Numbered from the stretch's first letter, positions 32,156 through 41,070 are shown. The stretch: 64,000 bases of DNA from JBGSIC01 sp041751875 (GCA_041751875.1 JBGSIC010000010.1:62001-126000), one strand, 5' to 3'. The notes: a model not told the origin generated them from the letters alone. Program-made: numbers and translations.

Positions 32156-34540
32156 GTGAGTGCTCGTAGTTATCTTCTATTATTTCTCTTACTAATATCA
32201 AGCAGCTCATTTGCAACATGGAAGCGCGTGGGACCGAGCGTCTGCAAGACCACCGGATGTGAGTCCACCTACAACAACGGGAGTCGAACCGTAAAAGTCT
32301 TTCTGAAGCACGAAGGTGAGGAATCACCCAATCAGTTTGAAGTTGATGACGAAGCTATCAGCAAATGGCTTGAAACATATGCCGAAGAAAAGAAGACATT
32401 GGGAGGAAAGTTTTCTGTTCGACTCGGAGATGCTGGCTTGGAAAGTGAAGCGCAGGATTTCTTGCCTTTCGATTATGACCTGGTCATAAAAGAGGGAAGA
32501 ATTTTTAGTAAGACAAATCCCAGACACGACTTCATTCTCCCTTTGGCTGAAGATCATCGGACGCCTACGCTTGCAGAAAAGCAGCCTGGTCTGCCCAGCT
32601 TTGCGGAAATCTCTCAAGAAAAGCCCACCGTACGCGGTCGGTCGAAAGAGCGCTCAGTTGTCGTAAAGCCGAAGGAAGAAAGTGAAGTGCATACGAGCTC
32701 GCCCGTGAAATCGGAGCGGCCCACAGCGCCCTCCACGGATGATGTTCTCAAAGATCATGGGCTTTCTGAATTCGTGCAGAGTGTTCAGAGCGATCAAAAG
32801 GAAAAGTTTTCTAAAGAGGTCGTTGCCGCGATTAAGAAGTACAACACCTCAGACAAAGGAATTGACGAAGCGGTTGCACTTTATAATGAGCTCGATGCCG
32901 CACTCGCAAGTTTTACGGGTGAACCCGAGAATACAGGAGCCCACTGGAAAGGCTTCCAAACAATCGTTGCCAAAATAGGCGAAAAAGACAAAAAGTCGCA
33001 AGCCTGGTTGATGGATATCGCCACAACTCGTGGTGCCACCGTCGAACAGCTTGAGAAATATTTAGCGAATGAGAAGTTTCCGAAAGGCCGTCGCGACCTC
33101 GCGCAGGTCGAGCTCGATAGGCGTAAAAACAGCGAAGTTGTGAAACTTTACGCGAGTGGCGCGGCAGCGCGCTCCCAAACCGCATTGCGGGAAGTGGAAG
33201 CCGCACGGGGTTTTTTAAAAGAAGGCAAAGTGAAGGAAGCGGCAGAGGTCTTGTCGCGCCGCTATTCTCAGTTACGTGCTCCGGTGCGCGATCAACTTTT
33301 GAAGGATACTATTGCCATGGCGGAACGTCCTGGCGTTTCACCTAGCGATAAAGAGTATTTGAGAAACGTTGCGGGCTCACTTCGTGCGACTAACGACTAC
33401 TGGGCCATGCGCGAAGCAGGTAAGGATCACGCCACTGCCGTGAAGGAAACCATGGCAGGTCTGAAAACCGAAAAACTGGATGAAAAAACGAGCAAAGTGG
33501 CTTCGGAAACGTTGGCCGCTTTGGGCGGACGCTTGGACCAGAACAAAACGGTAGTCCAGTGGCTTGATAACGCTTTTGATTCTTCCAAAAATCAGGATGA
33601 ACGCGCAGCGGCTCTTCGCAAGGTGCAGGAAGCTTACAAGGGCGGAGAAGCGGCGATTTACGATTACCAGGCCCAGCTTGCTCGCATGCTCAAGGACGAA
33701 AATTTGGACCCCGCTTACCGCGCGCACCTTCAAAAGCGCTTCAATCAATGGGCAGCGGTTTTGGGGCGCGTAGACAAGGATGGTAACTGGTACCTTCCGG
33801 TGCAGAGCGATGGCGCCGCCACGCAACTCGCCAATGGTGTCACGGTTCCCTCGAAGAAACCGGCCGTGATTATTGCTGCTTCCGCGGATGATCTCGGTGG
33901 CATTATGGCCAAGATGAATGGCAAAGGCCGCGGCCTGGAACGTTTTCATGCTCCAAGTGGTGTGGGGTACACCGCGGTTGATAAATACTACGAACCGCCT
34001 AAAGAAAATCATTACTACACCTATAACGCCGGTGATTTTAAGCCGACGGGGTACGACGCTTTTGTAAAGAGCCAAGCGGAACTGGCTGCCAAGAAAGCGG
34101 AAGAAGCGCGAAAGATTGCAGCAAAGAAAGAAGAAGAGCGGGTGAGTTCAGAACAGATTGCACAAGCCCGACAAAAACAACAACCGACTTTGGCAGGAGC
34201 AACAGGTACACCTCGTTTAGGCGCAGCCGGACAACCTGTCCAGCAATCCGCCGCGCGAGAACCCGCCACCCGACAACCGGTCACTGTGGTTCTTTACACG
34301 TCTGACGGAACTTGGCGTTGCGATGGTTGTGTCAACCTAAAGAACAGCAGTACTTTTCAAAGGTTTGCTCGCGAAGCGGCAGCAAAGGGAATCAATTTTC
34401 AAACGAGAGGGCAACCTCATTACACGAATCGAAATTTTTACTCTCCGAAGGGTTTAGGCGTGCCGTCAATAGAAGTAGATGGGGAGGCGTTCGGCTACGA
34501 TCAGATTGAAGCCCAACTTAAATCTTTACTGAGTAGGTAA
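32156..34540 (+). CDS. large exported protein with C-terminal CxxC thioredoxin-like domain
   Basis: 794 residues from a GTG preceded by GGGGGG. Signal peptide MSARSYLLLFLLLISSSSFA. Residues 20-140 form an unknown domain; 140-220 are low-complexity and charged; 220-560 are long charged helices (many A, K, E, D, R) suggesting helical repeats; 650-690 are Ala/Lys/Glu-rich then Gln-rich. The last 90 residues (TVVLYTSDGTWRCDGCVNLK to the end) look like a glutaredoxin/thioredoxin fold: a CDGC redox motif after the first strand and a cis-Pro-type GVPSIEVDG. Predicted periplasmic or surface thiol-disulfide activity. No close family is recognised for the first 690 residues. Confidence 0.75.
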   Translation: MSARSYLLLFLLLISSSSFATWKRVGPSVCKTTGCESTYNNGSRTVKVFLKHEGEESPNQFEVDDEAISKWLETYAEEKKTLGGKFSVRLGDAGLESEAQDFLPFDYDLVIKEGRIFSKTNPRHDFILPLAEDHRTPTLAEKQPGLPSFAEISQEKPTVRGRSKERSVVVKPKEESEVHTSSPVKSERPTAPSTDDVLKDHGLSEFVQSVQSDQKEKFSKEVVAAIKKYNTSDKGIDEAVALYNELDAALASFTGEPENTGAHWKGFQTIVAKIGEKDKKSQAWLMDIATTRGATVEQLEKYLANEKFPKGRRDLAQVELDRRKNSEVVKLYASGAAARSQTALREVEAARGFLKEGKVKEAAEVLSRRYSQLRAPVRDQLLKDTIAMAERPGVSPSDKEYLRNVAGSLRATNDYWAMREAGKDHATAVKETMAGLKTEKLDEKTSKVASETLAALGGRLDQNKTVVQWLDNAFDSSKNQDERAAALRKVQEAYKGGEAAIYDYQAQLARMLKDENLDPAYRAHLQKRFNQWAAVLGRVDKDGNWYLPVQSDGAATQLANGVTVPSKKPAVIIAASADDLGGIMAKMNGKGRGLERFHAPSGVGYTAVDKYYEPPKENHYYTYNAGDFKPTGYDAFVKSQAELAAKKAEEARKIAAKKEEERVSSEQIAQARQKQQPTLAGATGTPRLGAAGQPVQQSAAREPATRQPVTVVLYTSDGTWRCDGCVNLKNSSTFQRFAREAAAKGINFQTRGQPHYTNRNFYSPKGLGVPSIEVDGEAFGYDQIEAQLKSLLSR

Positions 34541-34596
34541 AGATAAGGCTTCACTCAACGCATCTTCCGGCCCCGAATGGGTGCGGTCACTTAAAG

Positions 34597-36243
34597 CTAG
34601 CTAGCTTTTTGAGTGAGTGCTTCCACGCACATCTGAGGTAATGACTTGCCACTCGTGAGAGAGCCCGGTGACACCAGGTTCTCGTTGCGAATGCGCCAGA
34701 GATCATTGCGGACTGTGCGGTCTTCATCTCCCAAGCGAAGAATTCTCTCAAATTCGGTTTGAGACAAACTGCGATCGGTATGAATGCGTTCGCGCTCCTC
34801 GGGACTCAGATTAAGATTCCAAGTTTCTTCCAACCCGAAATGCCATTTAACCATCTCTTGATCCGAGACAGAGAAAACACCTTTTGCGCGGTTGCGAATG
34901 GATTCAGCCAAAGTACTACCCAGGCTTGCCAGCCATGTGAAAAAGTTGCGACGGTTTTCATGAAGCTCGGCCGTCTTCTCGGTGCCAATATCTTCCGAGA
35001 TAAATACAAAACGGCGTGGGACTGCCGGCAAGTACTTACCCGCAACCGCTACGCCTACTTTCAAACCCCAGCTTACTACCGCGACCTTGTAAGCCCACTC
35101 GGTGGCATTCGCACGAAAAAGAGCATGCATGAAAGTATCCACCACGCTAATTAGCCACAATCCGTAGGACCGGCTTTGGTGATTGAATCGGCCTTTTAAC
35201 TCCAGGGCACGAAAGCCGTCGTCCATAAACCCGTCGAGAACGATTTCAGGAATGGTTAAACCCAAACCACCAAACAAGAATTCCAGACTATTGGGGCTAT
35301 CAACTTCTTCTCGCTCCCCTGTTTTCTGATTCAAGACAGTCTGCTCAGAAAGATAAGCCAGGTATCGCAATACATAACTGATACCAAGCGATCGCCAGAG
35401 ATTAATGTTGGCGGACTTCAACCAACCCGTTCGGTTGTAGAACTTTACGGGCGACCAGTCTTGTAGCCACGGAAAAGTGTGCTTGGTGCACCAGGCAGAC
35501 CAGCGTTTCGCATTGTATCCGAACGCGGCCGCAACGCCGCCGGCCACCGCGCCAATACCCGCGCTGGACCAGTTCAAACCATACTTTCCGACAATTACGA
35601 AACCCGACACGGAAAATTTGCCAATCGCCACAGCACGCGCCGCGATGATGGTGTTGTAAGGGTGGGTTTCGTTTACCGCCGCGGTAATGAGTCCGCTGCG
35701 TTCGCGTACGCGGGTGAACCAACTCTTACGTAAATTTTCATTATCCTTCAGACCCTCTTCCACGGATTGAAGGGCTTTTTGAATCTGAGCTTCTTGCGGG
35801 GAATCATCCGGTACTGCTTCGGCCGCTTCAAGAAGTGCCTCACGTTGTTCGCGCATCGCTTGGCGATCTGAGTTCAAATCAACAAACGACTCGCGAATGC
35901 GAAGCTTCATGTTGGGATAACGGGCTTGGACTTCCGAGCGCACCCGACCAGCGAGCTCTTCTCGGCGTTCGCGTGAGGCTCCTCGCGGAACGATCACAAT
36001 AACTTCAACGGGTTCATCACTTTTGGGGAGAAGGGACTGGCCATTGCCGGAATCAAACTGGTCGAAAAGGTCAGGGAGTTCGCCTGGCTCGAAGCTGCCG
36101 ACATCGAGCATGATGTCGCCGCCGTAACGGTTCTGCGCACTCGAGGTGAGGTAAACGGAATAGCCATCTTTCGCATACGCATCGAGCGGTTGCAAAAGGG
36201 CCATTGCAAATAGAAATAGAGATGCGCCGTAGTGTCTGACCAT
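34597..36243 (-). CDS. hypothetical exported/membrane protein
   Basis: 548 residues from the ATG at 36243; an upstream in-frame start at 36312 would put a charged leader before the signal peptide (LFLFAMALLQPLDAYA). The mature N-terminal part (about 20-150) is soluble with a charged helical stretch (SRERREELAGRVRSEVQ); the middle (about 190-410) has several hydrophobic segments (AAVNETHPYNTIIAARAV, IGAVAGGVAAAFGY, LWLISVVDTFMHALF) consistent with four to six membrane passes; the C-terminal 130 residues are charged and soluble. No family is recognised. Its stop codon lies inside a 16-bp palindrome (34593-34608, AAAGCTAG repeated as its mirror). Confidence 0.65.
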   Translation of the reverse strand: MVRHYGASLFLFAMALLQPLDAYAKDGYSVYLTSSAQNRYGGDIMLDVGSFEPGELPDLFDQFDSGNGQSLLPKSDEPVEVIVIVPRGASRERREELAGRVRSEVQARYPNMKLRIRESFVDLNSDRQAMREQREALLEAAEAVPDDSPQEAQIQKALQSVEEGLKDNENLRKSWFTRVRERSGLITAAVNETHPYNTIIAARAVAIGKFSVSGFVIVGKYGLNWSSAGIGAVAGGVAAAFGYNAKRWSAWCTKHTFPWLQDWSPVKFYNRTGWLKSANINLWRSLGISYVLRYLAYLSEQTVLNQKTGEREEVDSPNSLEFLFGGLGLTIPEIVLDGFMDDGFRALELKGRFNHQSRSYGLWLISVVDTFMHALFRANATEWAYKVAVVSWGLKVGVAVAGKYLPAVPRRFVFISEDIGTEKTAELHENRRNFFTWLASLGSTLAESIRNRAKGVFSVSDQEMVKWHFGLEETWNLNLSPEERERIHTDRSLSQTEFERILRLGDEDRTVRNDLWRIRNENLVSPGSLTSGKSLPQMCVEALTQKAS

Positions 36244-36359
36244 GTGCCTGAATCCTTTGGTTTTGCCGCAGTAGGGGCCCGATCTTTTACCAAACGCAGC
36301 GCATGGCGTCAACGAAGCTAAATAAGCATGAAATAATAAAGGCTTGGGAGGGGAAAGAG

Positions 36360-36390
36360 GTTCTAAAAGGTGCCAGGCACCTTTCGGAAC
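36360..36390. repeat. 31-bp intergenic palindrome (GGTGCC family, short form)
   Basis: GTTC, a mismatched pair, AAAGGTGCC, one central base, GGCACCTTT, then GGAAC. It matches the element at 9997-10027 except at the centre and one arm position. Its last base is immediately followed by the stop codon of the leftward PilZ gene (36391-36393), the same register relative to a stop as at 9997. Confidence 0.85.
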
Positions 36391-36918
36391 TCAGGCGCTG
36401 AGCTGTTCTTGCTCGCCGTCGGCGCTGGGTTCGAACAGGGTGCAGACGCGTTCAACCCGGTAGCGAAGGGCCAAAAGGTCTAGGTTTTTAAGGGTAGGTA
36501 GGATTTCCCGGTAGCGATCGATTTCCGCCAGGTCCGGGTTTTCCAGAGAAAGAAGTTTTCGCAAATCCAGAAAGGCTGTTTTCTGATTGGCCATATGCAC
36601 ATTCAAAATCGTTTTCTGTGCGTCGTTGAGTTCCAAAAACGACACACCAATACCGCAGTCCACTTCACAGCGTTTGTTATCCATTACGATGTGAGCGATT
36701 TGCCCTTTTAGCGACAAGCTTCCCGGATGTTGCGGGAGTAAAAAGCTTAGATTGAGAGGCGTTTCGATACTAAACGGGGTGAGCGTAAGTAAGAACATGC
36801 CCCCGCGGCTAATGTTGCCCGCGTAGGCAGTCAGAGTGACGCGTCCGTCAGTAAGAACGGTGCGACCGCCAAAAGGAAGTCGGTAATCTTTTCGTCTGTC
36901 AGAAGCTCTCAGTGCCAT
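36391..36918 (-). CDS. PilZ-domain protein (c-di-GMP receptor)
   Basis: 175 residues. The PilZ signature is complete: RRKDYR supplies the RxxxR motif (Arg9, Arg13) and NISRGG (35-40) supplies the [D/N]xSxxG motif, in the order and spacing that bind cyclic di-GMP. The remainder of the barrel includes GIGVSFLEL, and residues 110-175 form a helical tail of unknown role ending QEQLSA. It should be a cytoplasmic c-di-GMP effector. The ATG shares one base with the TAA of the upstream gene (TAATG), so the small exported protein before it is co-translated. Output partner unknown. Confidence 0.88.
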   Translation of the reverse strand: MALRASDRRKDYRLPFGGRTVLTDGRVTLTAYAGNISRGGMFLLTLTPFSIETPLNLSFLLPQHPGSLSLKGQIAHIVMDNKRCEVDCGIGVSFLELNDAQKTILNVHMANQKTAFLDLRKLLSLENPDLAEIDRYREILPTLKNLDLLALRYRVERVCTLFEPSADGEQEQLSA

Positions 36919-37262
36919 TACTTTTCCTCGGCTAAAATTTTCAGCAGTGATTCTTTGTCTGCTTGAGTGATGCGCTCCTCAAAATCCCGTTCAGGGGGAG
37001 GGGTCAGCGAGACAGGCTTGTTCTTTTTTTTGTCGTTTTTGCGTGCTGCGGGTTTAAAATCGTCGAAGTCTTCTTCTTTGTCATCCCTCGCTTGGAAACC
37101 AGCCTTGTCCATTCCCAGACGCGCCATTTCCTGCGTCCATTCCAAACCGTTAAACACAGCTTCTTGGAACCGTGCTCCAACTGTTTGGTTTTGTATGCGG
37201 ATTTGCCCGGTGAGTAGCACCACAGCAATCAGCGCCATCATTTGGAAAACTGTTTTCGCCAT
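36918..37262 (-). CDS. hypothetical small exported or membrane-anchored protein
   Basis: 114 residues. One N-terminal hydrophobic segment (TVFQMMALIAVVLLTGQIRI) serves as signal peptide or anchor. The rest is highly charged, with EDFDDFKPAARKNDKKKNK in the middle and Glu/Lys-rich helices at the end. No family is recognised. It precedes and overlaps the PilZ gene by one base (TAATG), suggesting that they function together. It is divergent from the HTH gene at 37365. Confidence 0.6.
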   Translation of the reverse strand: MAKTVFQMMALIAVVLLTGQIRIQNQTVGARFQEAVFNGLEWTQEMARLGMDKAGFQARDDKEEDFDDFKPAARKNDKKKNKPVSLTPPPERDFEERITQADKESLLKILAEEK

Positions 37263-37328
37263 TGGGGATCTCTCTTAGGAGAAGGGGAGTGTTTTTATTT
37301 TACCATAGGGAACTTTTTTGGATTCGGT

Positions 37329-37334
37329 TATAAT
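37329..37334 (+). promoter_or_regulatory. candidate -10 element for the HTH gene
   Basis: A perfect TATAAT hexamer 31 nt before the ATG at 37365, with a GGAG Shine-Dalgarno at 37355-37358. No good -35 hexamer is found 16-18 nt upstream, so this is a weak call that may need an activator. Confidence 0.4.
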
Positions 37335-37364
37335 AAAGACATCCCCAACCACTCGGAGACTCTC

Positions 37365-37850
37365 ATGTCACAGCACGCTAACGTGCCGTGCGAAGAGAGT
37401 GACGATCAGTGGCTTCCTCTAATCGAATACTCAGTTCGTAGCGGGATTAGTACCAGTACCATCCGTCGAAAAATAAAGACCAACAGCATCCAGTTCAGAC
37501 TCGAAAACGGACGGTACCTAATTCTGTGCGCGACTGATAAGAAGCCTCAAACGGCTGCTTATTCGATGGTTCCCAAAGAAGAACCAATTGAAGTTAAGAG
37601 TGAAGCTCCCGTACCCGTCACCCCTCGCGCGGAAACAAAATCAGCAAACAAGATGTCGTCCAATTCGCGGTATCTACCGCTAATTGACCGATCTGTTCAA
37701 ATGGCGACTGAAGCCTACGAACGAGCGCTTCAGGAAAAAGATGAGCGCATTCGTTTGCTCAACGATCAGCTGAGAGAAATGCGCGAGCGCCTAGACGAGC
37801 TTCGCAGTTTAGTCAGCGCTCTCGAAGATAAGTACCAAGTTCGGTACTAA
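37365..37850 (+). CDS. small HTH (MerR/excisionase-like) protein with C-terminal coiled coil
   Basis: 161 residues from the ATG at 37365, with GGAG six bases upstream. The N-terminal 50 residues contain a helix-turn-helix of the MerR/excisionase type, LIEYSVRSGISTSTIRRKIK followed by FRLENGRYLI, which resembles the recognition helix plus wing. A Pro/Glu/Lys-rich linker follows, then a long coiled coil with heptads (ALQEKDERIRLLNDQLREMR). Such layouts occur in DNA-binding regulators and in segregation or phage-related factors. The target is unknown. It is followed 22 nt later by the BatE-like gene. Confidence 0.6.
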   Translation: MSQHANVPCEESDDQWLPLIEYSVRSGISTSTIRRKIKTNSIQFRLENGRYLILCATDKKPQTAAYSMVPKEEPIEVKSEAPVPVTPRAETKSANKMSSNSRYLPLIDRSVQMATEAYERALQEKDERIRLLNDQLREMRERLDELRSLVSALEDKYQVRY

Positions 37851-37872
37851 TATTCTCCTCTTTGCAAATTGC

Positions 37873-38628
37873 ATGAAAAATTGGCCAAAAATTTGGCTTT
37901 GTGGTGTTTTGTTTTGCGCTTGGCTTTCCGCCGAAGCCCCTGAACTCGATGGCCTTTGGTCCAGTGGGCTGGAAAAACTTCAGGCGGAAGACTATGCAGG
38001 CGCGGCTCCTCTTTTTGAAAAGTGGATTGACGAGGCCGCCGAGCAAAACAAGACGAGCGCCGATGCGCACTACAACCTTGCGCTAGCTGCTCAACGCACC
38101 GAAGACCTTGCACGCACGCAATTTCATTTGGTGCGTGCAACCGACCTGACTGACTCTCCCTTTACCGCCTATCTGCAAATTAACCAAATCCGCGCTTTGG
38201 AACTCGAGCTTGGTCTTGCCGACCGCTTGTCCGATGCTCCTAGTTTCATTCTGACTCGCGTTTTCACGCCGAATATGCGGGTGGTACTACTGGGGTTGGG
38301 GACTTGGATGTTCCTCGCGGGGTTATTGAGTTTATGGGCCCGGTGGTCGACCTGGCTGGGCGGTACCGCTATCGTTTTGGGTTTACTCTTTGCAGCTTTT
38401 CTTCCCGCGCTCATGCTATGGGAAAAATCACTTCCTGCTTTCGCTGTGATGAGTAACGAGAAAAATTCTGTGCTGATCTACGAAGAAGCGAAAGCCGATC
38501 CGTCCCTGAAGCTCGTCGCCCTTCCGTCGGGAACCTTGGTAAACACCGCCGAGGCTGCAGGCGAATTTACCCGCGTAAGTTTTCCCGTGGCAGGCTGGGT
38601 GCCCACCTCCCACCTCATGCCATTTTAA
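37873..38628 (+). CDS. BatE-like TPR plus SH3 membrane protein
   Basis: 251 residues. Signal segment MKNWPKIWLCGVLFCAWLSA, a TPR region (WSSGLEKLQAEDYAGAAPLFEKWID, then ADAHYNLALAAQR) exposed to the periplasm, two adjacent membrane helices (VVLLGLGTWMFLAGLLSLWA; GGTAIVLGLLFAAFLPALML) and a C-terminal SH3-like domain (SVLIYEEAKADP to GWVPTSHLMPF). This order matches BatE of the Bat (Bacteroides aerotolerance) operons, whose role is poorly defined. No BatA-D or MoxR genes are in the window. The SH3 domain faces the periplasm if the helices form a hairpin. Confidence 0.7.
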   Translation: MKNWPKIWLCGVLFCAWLSAEAPELDGLWSSGLEKLQAEDYAGAAPLFEKWIDEAAEQNKTSADAHYNLALAAQRTEDLARTQFHLVRATDLTDSPFTAYLQINQIRALELELGLADRLSDAPSFILTRVFTPNMRVVLLGLGTWMFLAGLLSLWARWSTWLGGTAIVLGLLFAAFLPALMLWEKSLPAFAVMSNEKNSVLIYEEAKADPSLKLVALPSGTLVNTAEAAGEFTRVSFPVAGWVPTSHLMPF

Positions 38629-38636
38629 ACGGGCAC

Positions 38637-40316
38637 CTAACCCGCTGCGAGGCGCGAAACCGTATCAACTAGCTGAGCGAAGTCTAAAGGTTTCGGCACA
38701 AACTCATTGCAGCCCGCCGCTCGACTCTTCTCTGCCTCTCCCGAAAAAGCTCCTGCACTAATCGCCACAATCGGTCCCGCGTACCCTTTTTGTCGTAAAC
38801 GAGTCGTGGCTTCGTACCCGTTGAGTCCGGGCATCTGGAGGTCCATCAGAATAACGTCATAATGGTCCTTGGTGGCTTGAGAAACTCCCGACAGCCCATC
38901 CTCTGCTAACTCCACCGTCGCGCCAGCGGCTTTTAATCGGTGTTTGAGAAGTGCGCGGTTGTCATCGCCGTCTTCCACAACCAAAAGTTTTAAGCCTCGG
39001 AGCGAAGCCGTCTGAGGAACTTCGCTCGGAGGAGAAAGAGATTTGCTCATACGTCCGTGTACAGGTGCTTGTTTGGGAAGAACCAGCGCAAATGTCGAGC
39101 CTTTCCCTACCTGTGTTTCCAGCAACTTCACATCCCCACCCATGGCCCGCGCTAGACGACGCGACAAATAAAGGCCCAATCCTGTGCCCGCCTTTCGACG
39201 ATGAGGTTTTCCTAACATGGCAAAGGGTTCGAAAAGTTTTTCGCATTGAGCGCGATCAATTCCAGGCCCGGTATCTTTCACCGCAAAAGTGACTTCGTCG
39301 CTACCTTCTTTCCACTGAGCACTGACAACCACCTCTCCTTGTTCTGAAAACTTAACGGCGTTGCCAATCAAGTTGAGAAGAATTTGCTGAAGTCGCAGAG
39401 GATCGGAAACGATACAAAATCCCGAGGGAATGTGGTTTTCTACACTGAGTAAGAGGTTTCTTCCGCGCACCTGGGGGTTGAGGGCTGAAGTAACATCGGT
39501 CATGAGTTTTTCGACCAAAATTGGCCGCGATTCAATTTCTAGCGAGTCGGCTTCTATTTTCGAGAGATCGAGTACGTCATTTACCAAACTAAGAAGCAGT
39601 TGCGCATTGCGCTCGATGGGATCAAGTCGCTGCCGGATCCGGTCATCTGAAACCGATTCCATTCTCAGAATTTCCGCGAAACCAAGAATAGCAGTAAGCG
39701 GAGTGCGCAGTTCATGAGAGACTGCAGCGATAAAGCGACTCTTGGTTTGGTTTGCACTCTCAGCGGCTTCCTTCGCGGTCTGCAATTCGAGTTGGGTTTC
39801 TAGCCAGCGCTGCTCGACTTCTTTTCTTTGCTGAATGTCTATCGAAGATCCTATGAAGCCATCGAAATTTCCATCAAAGTCATACTTGGGCTTTCCCCAT
39901 TCCAGAAGCCAACGGTACTGCCCGTCTTTTCTCATGATGCGAAACTCAGCCACAAATTCTTTTCGTTCGGCTGCTGCTTCTTCGTGTAGGCGAAAACAGC
40001 GATCCCGATCTTCTGGATGAATGAGGTCCATCCAACCAAACCCAAGTTCCGTTTCTATCGTTCTGCCAGAGAAGTCGAGACAAGATTGATTGCAGAACAC
40101 ACATTCGTTGTTGCGGTCAGAAATCCAAATCATCAGGGGGGCGGTATTGGCAAGGTCATGAAAGCGTTTGTTACTTTCTGCCAGGATTTGCTGCTTTATC
40201 TTTTTTTTGCTTCTGCCGTGAACGACGAGCAGAGCGCCTAAGGAGAGAGAGAGGGCAAAGATCAAACCAACAAGAAAAAACGTGAGGGGCTCGTTAATGG
40301 GCGAAAAATGTTCCAC
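38637..40316 (-). CDS. hybrid sensor histidine kinase (PAS-HisKA-HATPase-REC)
   Basis: 559 residues. One N-terminal membrane helix (13-33), a PAS/PAC domain (about 45-165, with MIWISDRNNECVFCNQ), HisKA with phospho-acceptor His201 in SHELRTPLTAI, HATPase_c with the N-box Asn319 (LNLIGNAVKFS), G1 box DTGPGID and G2 box GTGLGLYLS, then a receiver domain (442-559) with phospho-acceptor Asp492 (ILMDLQMPG) and the conserved KP near the end. It senses an unknown signal via PAS and autophosphorylates. No HPt protein or response regulator is adjacent, so its output partner is elsewhere. It converges on the BatE-like gene with 8 nt between. Confidence 0.93.
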   Translation of the reverse strand: MEHFSPINEPLTFFLVGLIFALSLSLGALLVVHGRSKKKIKQQILAESNKRFHDLANTAPLMIWISDRNNECVFCNQSCLDFSGRTIETELGFGWMDLIHPEDRDRCFRLHEEAAAERKEFVAEFRIMRKDGQYRWLLEWGKPKYDFDGNFDGFIGSSIDIQQRKEVEQRWLETQLELQTAKEAAESANQTKSRFIAAVSHELRTPLTAILGFAEILRMESVSDDRIRQRLDPIERNAQLLLSLVNDVLDLSKIEADSLEIESRPILVEKLMTDVTSALNPQVRGRNLLLSVENHIPSGFCIVSDPLRLQQILLNLIGNAVKFSEQGEVVVSAQWKEGSDEVTFAVKDTGPGIDRAQCEKLFEPFAMLGKPHRRKAGTGLGLYLSRRLARAMGGDVKLLETQVGKGSTFALVLPKQAPVHGRMSKSLSPPSEVPQTASLRGLKLLVVEDGDDNRALLKHRLKAAGATVELAEDGLSGVSQATKDHYDVILMDLQMPGLNGYEATTRLRQKGYAGPIVAISAGAFSGEAEKSRAAGCNEFVPKPLDFAQLVDTVSRLAAG

Positions 40317-40419
40317 AAAACCAGGGCCTCAAAAACAAAGGCATAGGAAAACACTGCTTTCGTGACACGGGGAGTCGATTTTGGCAAGGCAAAATAGCCC
40401 AGCCTGGCAACCTGCCAGG

Positions 40420-40959
40420 CTATTGCTCCATGTGGGACAAGTGAGAGACCGATTGCTTCAGCTGAGCTAGGTGCGACTCAAAGTTGGGCAAGCTCGCCTC
40501 GTCTTCAAGGAGCGAATAATGCTGATCGAGAGTGGATTTTAAGGCATTCAAGAAAGTCTTTTTCTTCGATTGCGTTCGCTCGACTTCATCAATGATTTTT
40601 TCGAGCCATTCTTCTGTGTTTCGTCGGATCTCTTCCGAGCGTTCTTTTACGCCTTGAAGAAAACGAGTCGCTTCTTCGGTGGCTTTGTCTCGAATCTTTT
40701 TGGCCTCTGCCTTCGCTTGTTCCAGAGTGAGAGTGATCTGCTCTTCTTTGTTTTCCCACTGGTGAACTTCGTTATTGAGGTCGGAGATTTTTTTAAGAAG
40801 GGTGCGTTCTTCTTTCTGCACCAGCTCCCAATGGCGTGCGATTTGATCTAAATAGAAAACGACATCCTTCGGAGAATAGCCCCAGAGCGTTTTGTGAAAT
40901 TCTTTGTTTTTGATTTCCACGGGCGTCAACTGCTCTGACAATGACTGGTGATTCTCCAT
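40420..40959 (-). CDS. divIVA: DivIVA-domain coiled-coil protein
   Basis: 179 residues from the ATG at 40959 (AGGAG upstream). The N-terminal segment LTPVEIKNKEFHKTLWGYSP followed by KDVVFYLDQI is the DivIVA membrane-targeting/curvature domain almost residue for residue. The rest is long coiled coil (50-150). DivIVA proteins mark poles and division sites and organise cell-wall growth or chromosome segregation. They are classic in Gram-positive bacteria but occur in a few Gram-negative groups, including Bdellovibrio. It is the last gene of the maf-yggS-divIVA leftward run; in Firmicutes a yggS homologue (ylmE) also neighbours divIVA. Confidence 0.88.
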   Translation of the reverse strand: MENHQSLSEQLTPVEIKNKEFHKTLWGYSPKDVVFYLDQIARHWELVQKEERTLLKKISDLNNEVHQWENKEEQITLTLEQAKAEAKKIRDKATEEATRFLQGVKERSEEIRRNTEEWLEKIIDEVERTQSKKKTFLNALKSTLDQHYSLLEDEASLPNFESHLAQLKQSVSHLSHMEQ

Positions 40960-41070
40960 TGCTGCTCCTACTAGGGTTGTGGTGGGCATCGTGCCCAATG
41001 AGGGCAAAGTGTATCATAGCCACCCGAGTCATTATATGAGCGCCTAGTCAAATTTAACGGAAACTAAACA

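Noticed and set aside
33377..34075. A 232-codon minus-strand frame inside the 794-residue gene
   Set aside because: Composition (His/Arg/Phe-rich) is typical of an antisense shadow; the plus-strand gene has a signal peptide and coherent domains.
34593..34608. 16-bp perfect palindrome AAAGCTAG.. as a strong terminator
   Set aside because: As RNA it gives only about five pairs around a small loop; it may help termination but is too weak to list as one.
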